Assembly (NCBI GenBank): GCA_029891345.1
Contig: CM056995.1
Span: 219,754,260 to 219,818,259, forward strand
DNA from: Dryococelus australis
Taxonomy: Eukaryota > Arthropoda > Insecta > Phasmatodea > Phasmatidae
Direction: 5' to 3'
DNA length: 64,000 bases
In this document: positions 21,336 through 32,419 of the stretch, piece by piece
Numbering within the stretch: position 1 is the first letter of the stretch
Layout of the letters: every line of letters begins with the position of its first letter
Translations under genes and position numbers: made by a program
The notes under the pieces: generated by a model
The model's database searches: none
The model's input: the letters and a program-made list of their open reading frames with translations, nothing else
Told to the model about the DNA's origin: nothing

Positions 21336-24300
21336 ACGATTGATGAAATGATGGTTAAGAAGAGCACGAAAGTTACCATACCAAGATTATACCATACTTG
21401 TGCAGAGAGTTGTTACTCATATGATAGGCTCTTTTGAACGCTATAGTTGCTTGGTACACTTGACGTATGGTGGATGTGACGCTGGCGTTTGCAGCACCTG
21501 GGGAATGATTACGGTGACGACTGTTATTGGTAATGTCCGCCTGGGCGCTACTGCTCCCTTCAGTGTAGAGCACTAAGTAATACGTTGGGTCGAGGGCCGA
21601 TCGCCTAAATGCAGCGCCAGATATGCAGGCGTCTCTGTAAATGTTGAAAACAACGATGAACTATATCCATCCTTGGCCTGGTCTAGTGGATGCTATCTAA
21701 GCCTCCTCTAAACGCTTATACTAATCATCGAGGGATTGTTTCGGCCATTCCACGCCGTTACCACACACATTTCGGTTAAGATATCGTTAGGCGACCTGAG
21801 TAAATAAATCGGACGCCGAACTTTCAAACATACTCGATCTATTAACTTGCTCCCTCGTTTGAGGCTCTTATAAGAACATAGCTCCTATCAAGTCGGTGCA
21901 CACTTAAACTGTTAAAATGACGCGAAGCTGACAATAGCTACATGAAATTTACGTCCCAGACGTATAAAAGACACGCTGGGTTGCGGTGCGGCGCTCTCCC
22001 GGGATAATAAATGGTTTACTGTTCCATAACAAAGGTTGACTATTGATACACTGCATGATTATATAAAATTTGATGAAGGTCCGGGGAGGACGCGACGATG
22101 TGCGTCCACACAGCACCGAGGTTACCACGCTACTATCTCGGCTTCGGGCCGACTGCTTTCTCATTGGCCAGCTCGTCCCGCGCAGCTATAAAAAACTTTT
22201 ATATCTTATTTTATTACATAATTTGTAAAGAATGATGCTTTAAAATGATATTAAATGACAAAACATAGTACAAGAACACTTTCATTTCACCCTTAAAAGC
22301 TCTAATATTAAAATAAAATAAATATTTGTTACGCTGCTAAGTGGCAGCTTAACGGTAATGTTACGTCCTTTCTGCGTTCACAACACACAGTTTCTGTTTT
22401 TGATTACGGGCAAAATTAACTGTCCCGTTTGAAGTTTATGATCACACTTCACTAATTTCAATATTGTATTTTCAGTGTTCATAAGCAAAGTTCTCATATT
22501 GGCAGCTTTTATGTACTTAGGTTAAAAGTAGGCTAGGAAAACTCGCGTGGTCAATGTTTACGTTATGTTGCCGGCGTTCACGACAACCTAACCTCACACT
22601 ATTGCCCTGCCACTGGCATAGTACTGCCCACTACTTCCTTTCTTATGCCTTTCAAAACTTATTTATTAAGTTAGCAATAGGCGCTTGTGAAATTCAGACT
22701 GGAAAATTACACCATACGGCTACGAGTGTGGAGCGCTATCTCTGTAACCTGAAACCAATGTGCGCTCTGCGCACGTCAAACATATTTGCACTACCTAACA
22801 TTAAAAGTACTCCTAAAAATTACACAAGACACTATTAATTAATAAACATAATCTGCACCATGAATTTTATGCATGGCAGTGACTTAACGTGACATTCTGC
22901 ATCACGTGCATAATGATGCACGTGTATGTTGCACGAGGAACAAGAAACATTAACAATAATATATTTCAGAACACTATTCACGCAATAAAAACAAACAACA
23001 CACCTTATTACACTTTCAAAAATAATCACGTGTCTAGCTGAGACACAACATAAGTTACATAAGACCCTTTTGTTGACATCTGGAACGGAACAGGCACGTC
23101 AAATTATACACATAACCCTTAAAACACTGAGCATTTGGCTTGCTGCACTACCGTGCATTTTGTGCACTTACTTGCCTTCCACAATTAGAAAACACTTGAA
23201 TACTCTGCTTTTTACACATCGCGCACTATCACTGCATCGGTACCCTCGGTGTGTAAACTGGGAACGGTGCGCTGAGCTCATCAGCTCTCTCGGCGACAAC
23301 TCACGTGGCCGATGAGTGTTGGTCGCGTAGACGGGAAGAACGGCCTAGGCTGCTGGCTTACGTCACATGGTATGATTGGCATGTTAGGTGGTATGGTTGG
23401 TTAGTAATGGCTTAATTTGTCTTGGATTAGGGGATATGGTATGGCTGGTACATTGGGTGGTCTGGCATTAGTCGCTTATGTTAGATTGATGGATGGTAGG
23501 AATTTTGTGTGTTGTAGGTCGACCGGAAATGTATAATTGCTTGGGTACCTGTATGATGTATAATTATGGTCGAGTTCTTTTTTGGGTTATGAAGGATGGC
23601 GCAGATGGTTTGTATGACAGATTTTCTGTGGTTACAGTGGATGGTATGGCTAGTCAGAAGGTTGTGAGGCATGCAGGGATAGGTTTCCTTAGTGTATGTA
23701 ATTTTTTATTCGGTATGTTAGCTATGATATTTCTCAAATGTGGTTTTTTTTTCTGGGCCCTATTTGTTAGATCGACTTTATTAGAGTATACTGGAAGGAC
23801 TTAGCCTTCAAGATTACTGCACGACAACACGAAGTTTATAAGTGCCAAAATTGATGGTTTCATGTTTAACAAAGGACTGAGATTTTTATAAGGATGTAGA
23901 CGAACATGAATATTGTTTAAGTGTTTTTGTAATAATATATTTTAATACATTTTAAACTTGAAAATGTAATAATTTTTTTTAAGTAACCCTATATCGTAAC
24001 GAGTCTGTTATAAACTGTTTTCGTTTCAAACATCACTATGAAGCAAATATATAGGCTAATCACTATGGTTATAAAGGGCTTAAACATACATTCCTGGAAC
24101 TAGAAATGTTACTTGCAAACTTAATTTCATGAGCCTGCCTCCTAAGAGTTTGCAAATTACATTTACTTGCTACTTACGAACTGACTTGTGAAAAAGTGTG
24201 GTCCGCTAAATAATCATTAAAAGTAATAAATAAAAACAATTGATGTGAGCATATATGATTGAGACTCCAGCTGTAAATAAAGAAAGATTTTTTATAAACA

Positions 24301-24500
24301 TTTGCATTTGAAAAGTTTTCAAAATCGGGAATACGATGAACTTAAACTGAAAAAGCTCTCCAATAAATGTGACCATGAGCCATATATGCATTGATTCAAA
24401 AGAAATACAACCAAATGTTTAACACATTAGTATAACTCTAAGAGGGAATGGCAGCCTCTTCTTTTGGTTCCTATTCTAGTCGATTTTAAGAAAATCTTCC
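21336..24500. other. Anonymous region without a supported gene
   Basis: No frame in this stretch shows a known motif. A GC-rich block at 22,080-22,180 and a TGG/ATGG-rich block at 23,360-23,480 are visible, neither bounded by repeats. The frame at 23,493-23,804 (+) has hydrophobic C-terminal runs but no recognisable family and sits in TGG-biased sequence. Confidence 0.4.
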
Positions 24501-24502
24501 TA

Positions 24503-24575
24503 CCTTTGCCTGACTGGGTTAGCATACCCGATTTCAAATCGAGAGGTTTTAGGCTCGAATCCCCTTTCCTCCATA
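24503..24575 (+). repeat. tRNA-like sequence (SINE head or tRNA pseudogene)
   Basis: GACTGGGTTAGCATA resembles a polymerase III A box and GGCTCGAATCC a B box, 35 bp apart. Between them CGATTTCAAATCG can form an anticodon-like stem. The T stem pairs poorly, so this is not an intact tRNA. A related sequence occurs at 58,560. Confidence 0.5.
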
Positions 24576-24845
24576 AGAATTTTTCTTTTTTTGAATGTTA
24601 CCAGTGGTCGTGGGAAATTGTGAAATTAACATAATTTAAATTTTATAAGCTGATTTTGCATTAAAAATACATTTTTTTTCCATTTTGCTGTATTTTTTTA
24701 AAAATATTTGGGCATTTATCAAATGACAAATAAAATAAATTTGAATACAATAATTATGTTGATTTATAATTACATCGATTCCTATATGTCTCATCATTTT
24801 ACAATTTAGTTTTCAAGGTCAGCTGCCCTGCCTGACCCCCGGGAG
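24576..24845. other. AT-rich stretch downstream of the tRNA-like head
   Basis: It has T-rich runs and no gene. It could be the body of a SINE if the tRNA-like head is real. Confidence 0.3.
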
Positions 24846-24874
24846 TGGTGTGGGGTGACGCTTTTCATGATGGT

Positions 24875-25005
24875 AATGAGCCTAATGGGTGATGGGCTAG
24901 ATGTAATAGGAGCCTGATGGTTGGTGGAAGTAATAGGAGCCTAATCGGTGATGGGCTAGAAGCAATAGGAGCCTAATCGGTTGTGCGCTTGAATAAATAG
25001 GCGAG
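24875..25005 (+). repeat. Short tandem array, four units of 27-32 bp
   Basis: Units share GGAGCCTAATCGGTGATGGG, with AGCC at 24,879, 24,911, 24,938 and 24,970. It lies next to the dispersed repeat copy at 25.0-25.3 kb. Confidence 0.8.
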
Positions 25006-25044
25006 GCTCCCAAATCTAAAAAAAAAGCTCTAAAGAGGTTCGCT

Positions 25045-25275
25045 ACTGCAGTCTAGGGCATAACTTTTTTTGAGGGAAAAAACGAGAAATGTTTAGGGGA
25101 AAAATGGGAAATTTTTAAGGGAAAGGGGACTTTTTAGGGAAGAAGGTAACTTTAGGGGAAAATGATTTATTTCTGAAGCGATTTTTGGGGTAAAACATAC
25201 GATTTTGAGGGAAATAATGGAAAATTCGAAGATGGAGGCCGGCGCCTGGCGCCTATCCCGGATCCCGTCTGCCCT
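25045..25275 (-). repeat. Dispersed repeat with TTTTCCC-CTAAAA periodicity, copy 2
   Basis: This is the inverse counterpart of 19,636-19,862. On the plus strand it appears as runs such as TTTAGGGGAAAAATGGGAAA and ends in GGCGCCTGGCGCC and CCCGTCTGCCC. Confidence 0.7.
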
Positions 25276-26340
25276 GCAATTGGCATACCTACACTACACA
25301 AGAGAATAATATTAAGTGTGTTTAATAACAAAATATGATAATACCGTTCAGAAAATATATTATTAAATGATGCTTTAATCCACTTTAAAAATTTTGGGTA
25401 GTTTTATTGTTCGATAAGTAAAAAGACAAATTCACGACACTCCGCTACAGTATTCACATATTACTGAGCACTTCGGTCCAGCATTCCGACAGCTGAATGT
25501 CTTACCCTCTTATTGCAACCTTCAAGGCATGCATATTAGTAAAGTTCAATGAATGCTGGTATTTAATTTTTTTGATCATGAGCTAGTCATATGGGATACC
25601 TTTCAGCCTCGTCTGTTTCTCGTCTATATTTTTATCTTCCTGATATATTCGAAAACAATGGTATTGAAGATTACACTTTGAAGATGGCTATTATCCTTGG
25701 TAATACTCTGCGATACTCAGTTATGTGAGTTGTGTTGTTGTCTTTGGCATGCAGCCTAGCAGAAAACCGTTGGAGCACTATAAAATTATAACAAAATGTA
25801 GGTGAAAGGTGCCACCAATGGATCTGGTAAGTATTTTGTGATATAGCATGATAAATGAAGCACGAAGATCATTGAAAAAAATTACTGTATGCACATATAA
25901 TATAGTTCTGCTCTTTGGCACCCCTAATGGATATATAATCACTTATGTTTTAAGGAAATAAATATTTAAATAAAAGTACAAGTATTTTAATCATAGGTAT
26001 ATATACTGTATTTACATCAGCATGTTCTTAATTGACAAACTGTGCAATTGAAGTGCCTATTGTATACATAAAATCTAGGTATAATACAAAGAAACTGATA
26101 ATATAACTTCAGATTTCTTCAACTTTCACATTTATTTCAATTTAAATAGTAATTATATAAGTAACACATTTTACCTGTAGTATAAATTTTGTCTCGAAAA
26201 TAACCTTGCATTTCTATGGGAATGAAAAAAAAAAAATTTAGAAATGTAATTTATTGGCAAGTGTTACAGAAGAATCTTTTATTTCCTTTTCATGCCAACA
26301 CAATCTACATGAAACAATACATTGGACGACATACACTTTA
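25276..26340. other. Anonymous AT-rich sequence
   Basis: No supported gene or repeat is seen. Confidence 0.4.
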
Positions 26341-26440
26341 TCATGTCTACCACCCGTGGACTTTAAAAAGTATCACAAAGTTAAAATTCTTCCGTTGTAC
26401 AGATCCCCTAAATTTTCTTAATTTTTTAGGGCACAGGTGT

Positions 26441-27432
26441 TCACGGCTTGGTTTGGCAGCAAGCTTGTTTGCAGGTCTTTGGAATGCTTCGAGTGCTTTT
26501 GACGAAGTAAGAACAGCCGCTCTCTGTGTTCCTGTTGTATTCTTGAAGGGAGAAAATAACGGCAGTTGCCATTGGAAGTGGAAACATTTTTTTAACTGGC
26601 AGAAAGGGAAACGATGAATTGGGCTTGGGCTTGGTGAAGGAGCACTTATTTCTCCATCTTCCCGCTGGACGGGAATCAGTATGCACTTGTACTTGGCTGG
26701 CACTCCGTATTTTTATCTGTGTAGGTGTGTGTCACATACTGAGCTAATGACAGGAAATTTGCACCAAGGGAAGGGGGCGACAAAAGAAGCAACAAAATTA
26801 TGTTTGTCAAATGCATCGCTCTTTACTTGCCATACTCCTGTAGGTCTGAAAGGGTTCACAACCTTACCGACTGTATCAGCTCTTCCATAAGCAATACCGT
26901 GTACCATAGCCACTTTTGACTGAGTGACGCATGAACCTGTATTTAGGTACTCAAGGGCTTGAAGAAGGCGCCACTTGAAGGCTGGAGGCGGTGTGTGGTG
27001 TGAGCTTGTACAGTTTCGGTCTTCAAGGTACAACAGCTAAAGCTAGAAGTGGACTTTTGGAGTACCAGGCATAGCTCCATCTCTGAAATCTTCATATGTC
27101 CTTGCCCGTTTGTATATCAACATGTGAGGATTGTAGAAACCTGAAGCACTGTTGCAGCATACAGCAGCTGTGTTCGTTCCACGGTCTCCGCCCGACATTG
27201 ATTCTACATGAGATTTTCTACTATGGGAAATTATCCTCCTAGGTTTTTTCTGCACAGTGGTGATCCCCATTTCGTCTACGTTGAATATACGAGTAGCACC
27301 AATATTGTTCTCTTCTACCGCTTTCTCGAGAAGATCATAGAATTCGCTTACTCTCTCTTTGTTGAATCCTGATTGACGTGCCACATTATGTAGATTCAGG
27401 TTGTCAAAGACTGAACTCTGGAAGCTAAGTAC
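26441..27432 (-). pseudogene. Pogo/Tigger-type transposase (Tc1/mariner superfamily), middle deleted
   Basis: The enzyme would cut and paste its own element in the nucleus. On the minus strand the first block (27,043-27,432) reads LHNVARQSGFNKERVSEFYD, then RIFNVDEMGITTVQ, where the D is the first acidic residue of the DDE triad. It continues to SASGFYNPHMLIYKRARTYE. The next block (26,713-27,033) resumes at SSHHTPPPAFKWRLLQ and VTQSKVAMVHGIAYGRA then NPFRPTGVW, matching the pogo/Jerky C-terminal half. About 60-80 residues around the second catalytic D are missing, and stops separate the blocks. A frameshifted tail with AAVLTSSKALEAF lies at 26,441-26,700. A splice-acceptor-like TTTTATTTTCAG (complement of 27,433-27,444) precedes the first block, so an upstream DNA-binding exon may be lost. 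Confidence 0.85.
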
Positions 27433-27670
27433 CTGAAAATAAAATTCCCTGGTGTGTTCATTTTATCATTTTGATATGTTTAAAACACATTAATGTAAAT
27501 AAAACTGTTTGTTTCCATTGCAGAAGCAGTTACAGTGGAATATTAACTCTCGGTGTACTGCCGCATTGTGATGTCATGGATGAACCATCCGGTCCATCCA
27601 TGGCACTTATTGCTGATCCAACCATAGCGCTCAGGCAGTTTTGTCTTAAGTGTGCTGTGAAAAAAAATTA

Positions 27671-28309
27671 GGGTAAAATTCCCTTACATGTAAGGGAAGC
27701 TGATTACCTCTACATATAAGTTAAATTACCTCTTAAATGTAGAGTAAATTTACATAACAAATAAATTACTATTCCCTAATCGTACGGATGAAGTACCTGA
27801 CAAAATATGGGGGGGGGGGGATAATCCCATACAAGTAAGGGAAAATCCAATACAAGTAAGGGAATATTAACGATAATGTATAATAAAATTATATTTAAAA
27901 TATTAGTATTATTAATTGTGAGATCACCTATACCACTTTGATCTATAGTAACTGAAACATCAACACTAAAATCCTCAACACTTGGTGGTGGGTGGGCGCG
28001 AACAATGGTCCTCTGTCACAATAGGCCGATACGCTGTCCATTACACCACAGCGACAGCGTTGTAGTATTGGTGAATATTATTGTGTTGTACGATTGTTTC
28101 TTTCGCCCGTCCTCATTCTTAGCTGTTGAGACGACGTTGAAGAGATGCACGCGTCGTAAGGTAATCTTCCCATCCATTTATGGGATTTTCCACCGCTATG
28201 TACGTGAATTTTACTCCAGAGTGCTGTAATTGTAACTTACCCGTAAGGAAAACTACGTTTCCTACATAAGTTTGCGAATATTATCTCACACTTGTAAGGT
28301 AATTAAGCC
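27671..28309. mobile_element. Candidate MITE with palindromic terminal motif
   Basis: The left end GGGTAAAATTCCCTTACA resembles the reverse complement of the right end (GGCTTAATTACCTTACAAG). Near the left end is the perfect 20-bp palindrome TTCCCTTACATGTAAGGGAA (27,679-27,698). Further ACAAGTAAGGGAA-type motifs lie near 27,830-27,865, next to a poly-G run. No transposase is encoded and the target duplication is unclear. Confidence 0.5.
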
Positions 28310-30485
28310 ATTATTTTTTACAGTGAAGTGTAATAAATCAATATATACTTTTGCAATACAGCGACGTGCTACACAGGAGACAAGCTCTAAAATAACCCCC
28401 TACCAATTATAACTCCGTAATAAACTACTTGTAGTGCACAATCCTTAATAGACAATGTAGAATTAACGAAAAACTGTATAGTAAACGCACTTGGCGATAT
28501 CTTTGCATGTCCGTCCTCCCACAAGTCTGAAACCTTTCCAACAGGTAGCGACTCTGTTGCTTGTACTTTACTGCATCCCACGAGTATGTGCTGTGCATAG
28601 TCCCCTAGATATTGAAGTGATCCAGTGGTGGCGCTGGACAATTTATACCATCTTTCCCCTATCATATGGGCATTGAGAGAACTTACAAAATATCTCGAAT
28701 ATAGCGTAATAATTATGCCAAGTAACCCAGCAAGTCATTTTACGACAGTGAAACAAGTATGTAACAAGCTAATTACATTAAGATAAATCGAAAAGACGAC
28801 ATAAATTTAGGCCCATGAAACATTTGCCATACACATCTAACTGTAGGGCAGCAACACAAGCACATATTTGTAACTGTCATTTCCATCATAGTTTTTACGG
28901 GAAAAAGCAACATGGAGAAAATTCTTCCAAGACAGTTCAGATCATGCAACTAAAATAGCTGTAGTCAGTATGATAATGCTTTGTTTCGGAACTCGGAAGA
29001 GTCTTGTCCATAGAAAAGAGATAATTAATTTTCCTACAAACATTTCAGCTTCACAGAATATGTTAGATGCCTACTGCTTAAATTCTTACCTTCATGCTTA
29101 AAATCGTCCTCTTCGGAGCACCAACACACCTAGTGGCGGATATTTTGCCTATACCAAACTCTCCCATACGAATTTTCGCTTTGTCCCGAACCTAAATTAG
29201 AGATAGGGTTTTTTTTTGTGGTTTATTGTAAAAGTACTGTACTAACTGCGTATCAGATGTGTCTTTCATTGAGTCCTGAAAATCTGAACAAAATGTATTT
29301 ACATTAAACATACAGCGTGTAATGGATAAGAATAGACGTATAACATTTCACCCGGCTTCTTTTACAAATTAAAAAAAACTTAAGCGAGAAAATGCCTTCT
29401 TGTAAGTTTTTATTGAGTCATTTTAATTTGTTTTGGTTTACTTGCACGATAAGTCATTTCGAAGCATTCTTCTGTTTAGTTGTCTATTTCCCCTACTAAG
29501 ACATAACCGTATCTTGCGATAGGTTTAGTTCTAATCTCGGACGTGATTGCAACTGTAGAAATGGATTAATCTTAGTGTTATGAAACCGCAGACAAATATT
29601 GCAAGGCAAAGTATTTTAAGGAAGCAGGTAAAATATTATTTCATTAATATGATCACTTTTCGAGATCCATGTGAAGTCTTAATTGCGAACCGTGTTGTTG
29701 CGTCGGAAAAACCTAGCGTATTTTGTACAGTATGTATGTATGTGTGTATGTATATATATACACACATATATAAATATATATATACATACACGGTTAAATA
29801 TTTTATTCAAGAAAGGAGGTTTAGGTACACTCGTATTTGTGGAAGTAATCGGATCGAATATTATGCTAGAAATCCCTTCCCTAATTGTTTAACACTAATT
29901 GCTCACTGTGTATGTGGGTGTGAAAATAATTTTAATTATATGTATCAGCGGATGAAAGGACTCGTTCGTTGGGTTACGAAGTGAATAATTATGACCTGAT
30001 TCGGTATATATTCGTAGCATTATTAAACTGGCCAACAACGAATCGGGTGCAAAACGGAAGCTTTAAATACCTGTAAAATGCAGAATGGTATCTCGGCATG
30101 CCTGAAAAATGGCAGGAATTGCTGATACCAAATAAATCTTTGTGCTCAATAAAGCGATTTTTTTTAATTTAGTACGTACATATTTGCCTGCATTATAGAT
30201 GCGGTTTCATTATATTATTATTTTTAATTAATACGTGCATATTTGCCATCATTACATGTTACGGTTTGTTTGTTTGTAGTCCTCGTAGCGAGGATGACTC
30301 GTGATTATAAAAGCCCGGTGTCGCGGATTCGATGTGAGAGAAAAATATGCAACCCCCTTTCCTGTTATAATGTCAGCTGTAAATATTTTTTATTCGTGTA
30401 TGCCTACTTGATTCACGTAGAAAAGCAGTATGAGATTTAATTTTCTAGGTGGTATGGAAGCTAACAATATAATTTAAAAAAAAAA
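28310..30485. other. Anonymous sequence with a GTAT/ATAT microsatellite
   Basis: A TGTATGTA/TATA-rich microsatellite spans about 29,730-29,790. The frame 29,580-29,984 (+) runs through it and has no recognisable motif. Nothing else is supported. Confidence 0.4.
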
Positions 30486-30489
30486 GGAA

Positions 30490-30880
30490 AGTTTACGCTA
30501 TTTTGAGGAGGAGCGAGTTGCCACGGCAAACAGGAACAAGTAAGGAATCGACAAAGAAACTATTCCGGCATTCACCTGGAGTGGGTTTTAAAAAATAAAT
30601 TTGGCCTAACGATTCGAGTATCGAACCCGGGTCCCCTTGAATATGGGTCTCCCATGGTGTTGATTTGTGCGTGCGTATATCACCTGTGTTTAGTATCCTA
30701 TTGACGTTAGTGAGTTCAGGGGACATCAGGGAACTGAAATGTTTTAGGTTGGGATGATGAATACTTTGCCTGGTTAGCAGGCGCCAGTGCAGTAGATCAC
30801 GATGATGATGTGGGTCGCGGGCCGTTCGTCCTAAATGTTGACCCCCTGAGTAAACTCTGGCGGGCAATGCTGAAAACAAG
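30490..30880 (-). repeat. SINE, minus strand
   Basis: Read on the minus strand, CCCGGGTTCGATACTCGAA near 30,615-30,633 contains a B-box-like GGTTCGATAC. It is followed by a body with ACTCCAGGTGAATGCCGGAA, a phrase typical of insect SINE bodies. The upstream part (to about 30,880) includes GACCCACATCATCATCGTG-type sequence seen in similar repeats. The overlapping long frame (30,493-30,957, -) is judged non-coding. Confidence 0.55.
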
Positions 30881-31154
30881 AGAGGCAGCAGTAAAGGATT
30901 AAGCGAGGGTGAATATTTGTTCCGACTAAAGTGGTGGGGTGAAGGGTAACAGAACAAATACTCAATTTCAATGGTAATTTAGTTTGCATTAAACCGAATA
31001 AGGTTTTCCAAGTAGATTTTAATTAAAGTTTTAATACAAAAATTATCGATTTAATCAATTATGCATGTAGGTGTACCGCTAATTGGAAACATAATTTTTT
31101 AATAGTATGAAAAATTACATTTTTTTTTAATGTCTATGAAACAAATGTGAGTGC

Positions 31155-31560
31155 CGACAGTTCACTTAGCAGCTAAATCTTCAGAATGAGCAGATACCGA
31201 CAGCTCACCTGGCAGTGAAATCTAGAAAGTAACGCCACATATGTGTTGAAAATAGTATCAATATGGAGGGCGTGACAGCACCACTTACACTTTAAAAACA
31301 TAAACAAAAATGTTTGACATCTGTTTGCTAAATAGGCAGCTCGCCTGGTGACGAAATCGGTGATTAATACACAAGCGCCACCTAGGTATTGAAAATATAA
31401 ACAAATAACAAACGAAAAAAATGACGTGTTGAGCATAGGCAAGAGAGAACGACAGCTCGCCTGGTGGCTAAATCGAGAAATTAGCACTGCCTAACGGGTA
31501 GTTTGGCAATTAATACACTAGCGCCACCTAGGTGTTGAAAATGTAAAGAAATGACAAACA
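31155..31560 (-). repeat. Degenerate tandem repeat of about 110-140 bp units
   Basis: Four units start with variants of GACAGCTCGCCTGGTGGC-AAATC. They lie near 31,155, 31,197, 31,337 and 31,450, and some continue to GCGCCACCTAGGTRTTGAAAAT. The first unit is truncated. No protein is encoded. Confidence 0.7.
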
Positions 31561-31629
31561 AAAACGATAAAACCACTAAGATTGCTGCATACGACGGAAT
31601 GAGCAATGGTGAGGTGGTAAGGGGGTTGA

Positions 31630-31790
31630 ACGAATACAAGTAATTGGCATGGGCGGAGGGGAGTCAAGTGAGCACGAGTAATTAGCCAGTAAAACTCATT
31701 GGTGGGGGCGGAGCGAATGTGACTAATTGTTTGAACGAATGTGAGTAATTAGTCAGTTAGAAACATTGGTGGGGGGGGGGTGGAGGCCTG
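31630..31790 (+). repeat. G-rich short tandem repeats
   Basis: Three units share GAACGAATRYRAGTAATT and CATTGGTGGGGG. The last unit runs into a G10 tract near 31,770. Confidence 0.7.
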
Positions 31791-31964
31791 CCGACTTAAC
31801 AGCTAATAGCAAGTGGAGTTGGGGGTCAGTCGTCTGCTGGACGTGGTGCTGGGGGGACTTCCGGATATGTAAGTTTTTAAAAGAAATATTTTTATAATAA
31901 TACTTTTTGATAAATTTTCTAATAAGTATTTAAACAGTTTTTTTTTTAATTTTGGGATTCGAGT

Positions 31965-32060
31965 GTTTTCCAGGTAAAGTCACCTGGGTCAAGGTCACAG
32001 GTCAAGGTTACCGACATCCAACATGGCGGACAATATAGCCGCCAGGAGACCAGAATGACA
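31965..32060 (+). promoter_or_regulatory. Clustered nuclear-receptor and YY1/Pho-like motifs
   Basis: TCAAGGTCACAGGTCAAGGT near 31,990-32,009 contains two TCAAGG/AGGTCA-type half-sites, a pattern bound by FTZ-F1/ERR-type receptors. CCAACATGGCGG near 32,018 resembles a YY1/Pleiohomeotic site. No gene start is evident nearby, so these may be chance or repeat-borne. Confidence 0.2.
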
Positions 32061-32332
32061 GAACATGAACAACTCCGGTGCTCCGGCGGCCCACGCTCGA
32101 CCCCAAACCTACTAAGTCACACTACTGACATCATTTAAGTAATCTTTCTTCCAAGTATAACGTAACGAGCGCATAGTGCGTGCTTCCTCCCAAATCCTCC
32201 ATAAATTTCAAGACATGAGAATTGATTCTTAGTGCGGTCTGTAAACTGGCGTTCTGAGCGCAACTAGATTACATAACTAACAACGCCGATTACGTGATAG
32301 ACTTTTCGCCTCAGTAGACAGGATATATCTAT

Positions 32333-32338
<6 letters not shown>

Positions 32339-32398
<60 letters not shown>

Positions 32399-32419
32399 TA
32401 CATATATACATACATACAG
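32339..32419. repeat. (TA)n/(CATA)n microsatellite
   Basis: A TA run of about 50 bp is followed by CACA and CATA units. Confidence 0.95.

Noticed and set aside
24503..24575. A functional tRNA gene
   Set aside because: A and B boxes are visible but the T stem pairs poorly and no acceptor stem forms. It is kept as a SINE head or pseudogene.
26441..26890. Plus-strand frames at 26,216-26,890
   Set aside because: They are antisense to the pogo-type transposase, whose minus-strand motifs are clear.
30493..30957. A 154-codon minus-strand open frame
   Set aside because: It runs through a SINE with a B-box-like promoter motif, so the frame is incidental.
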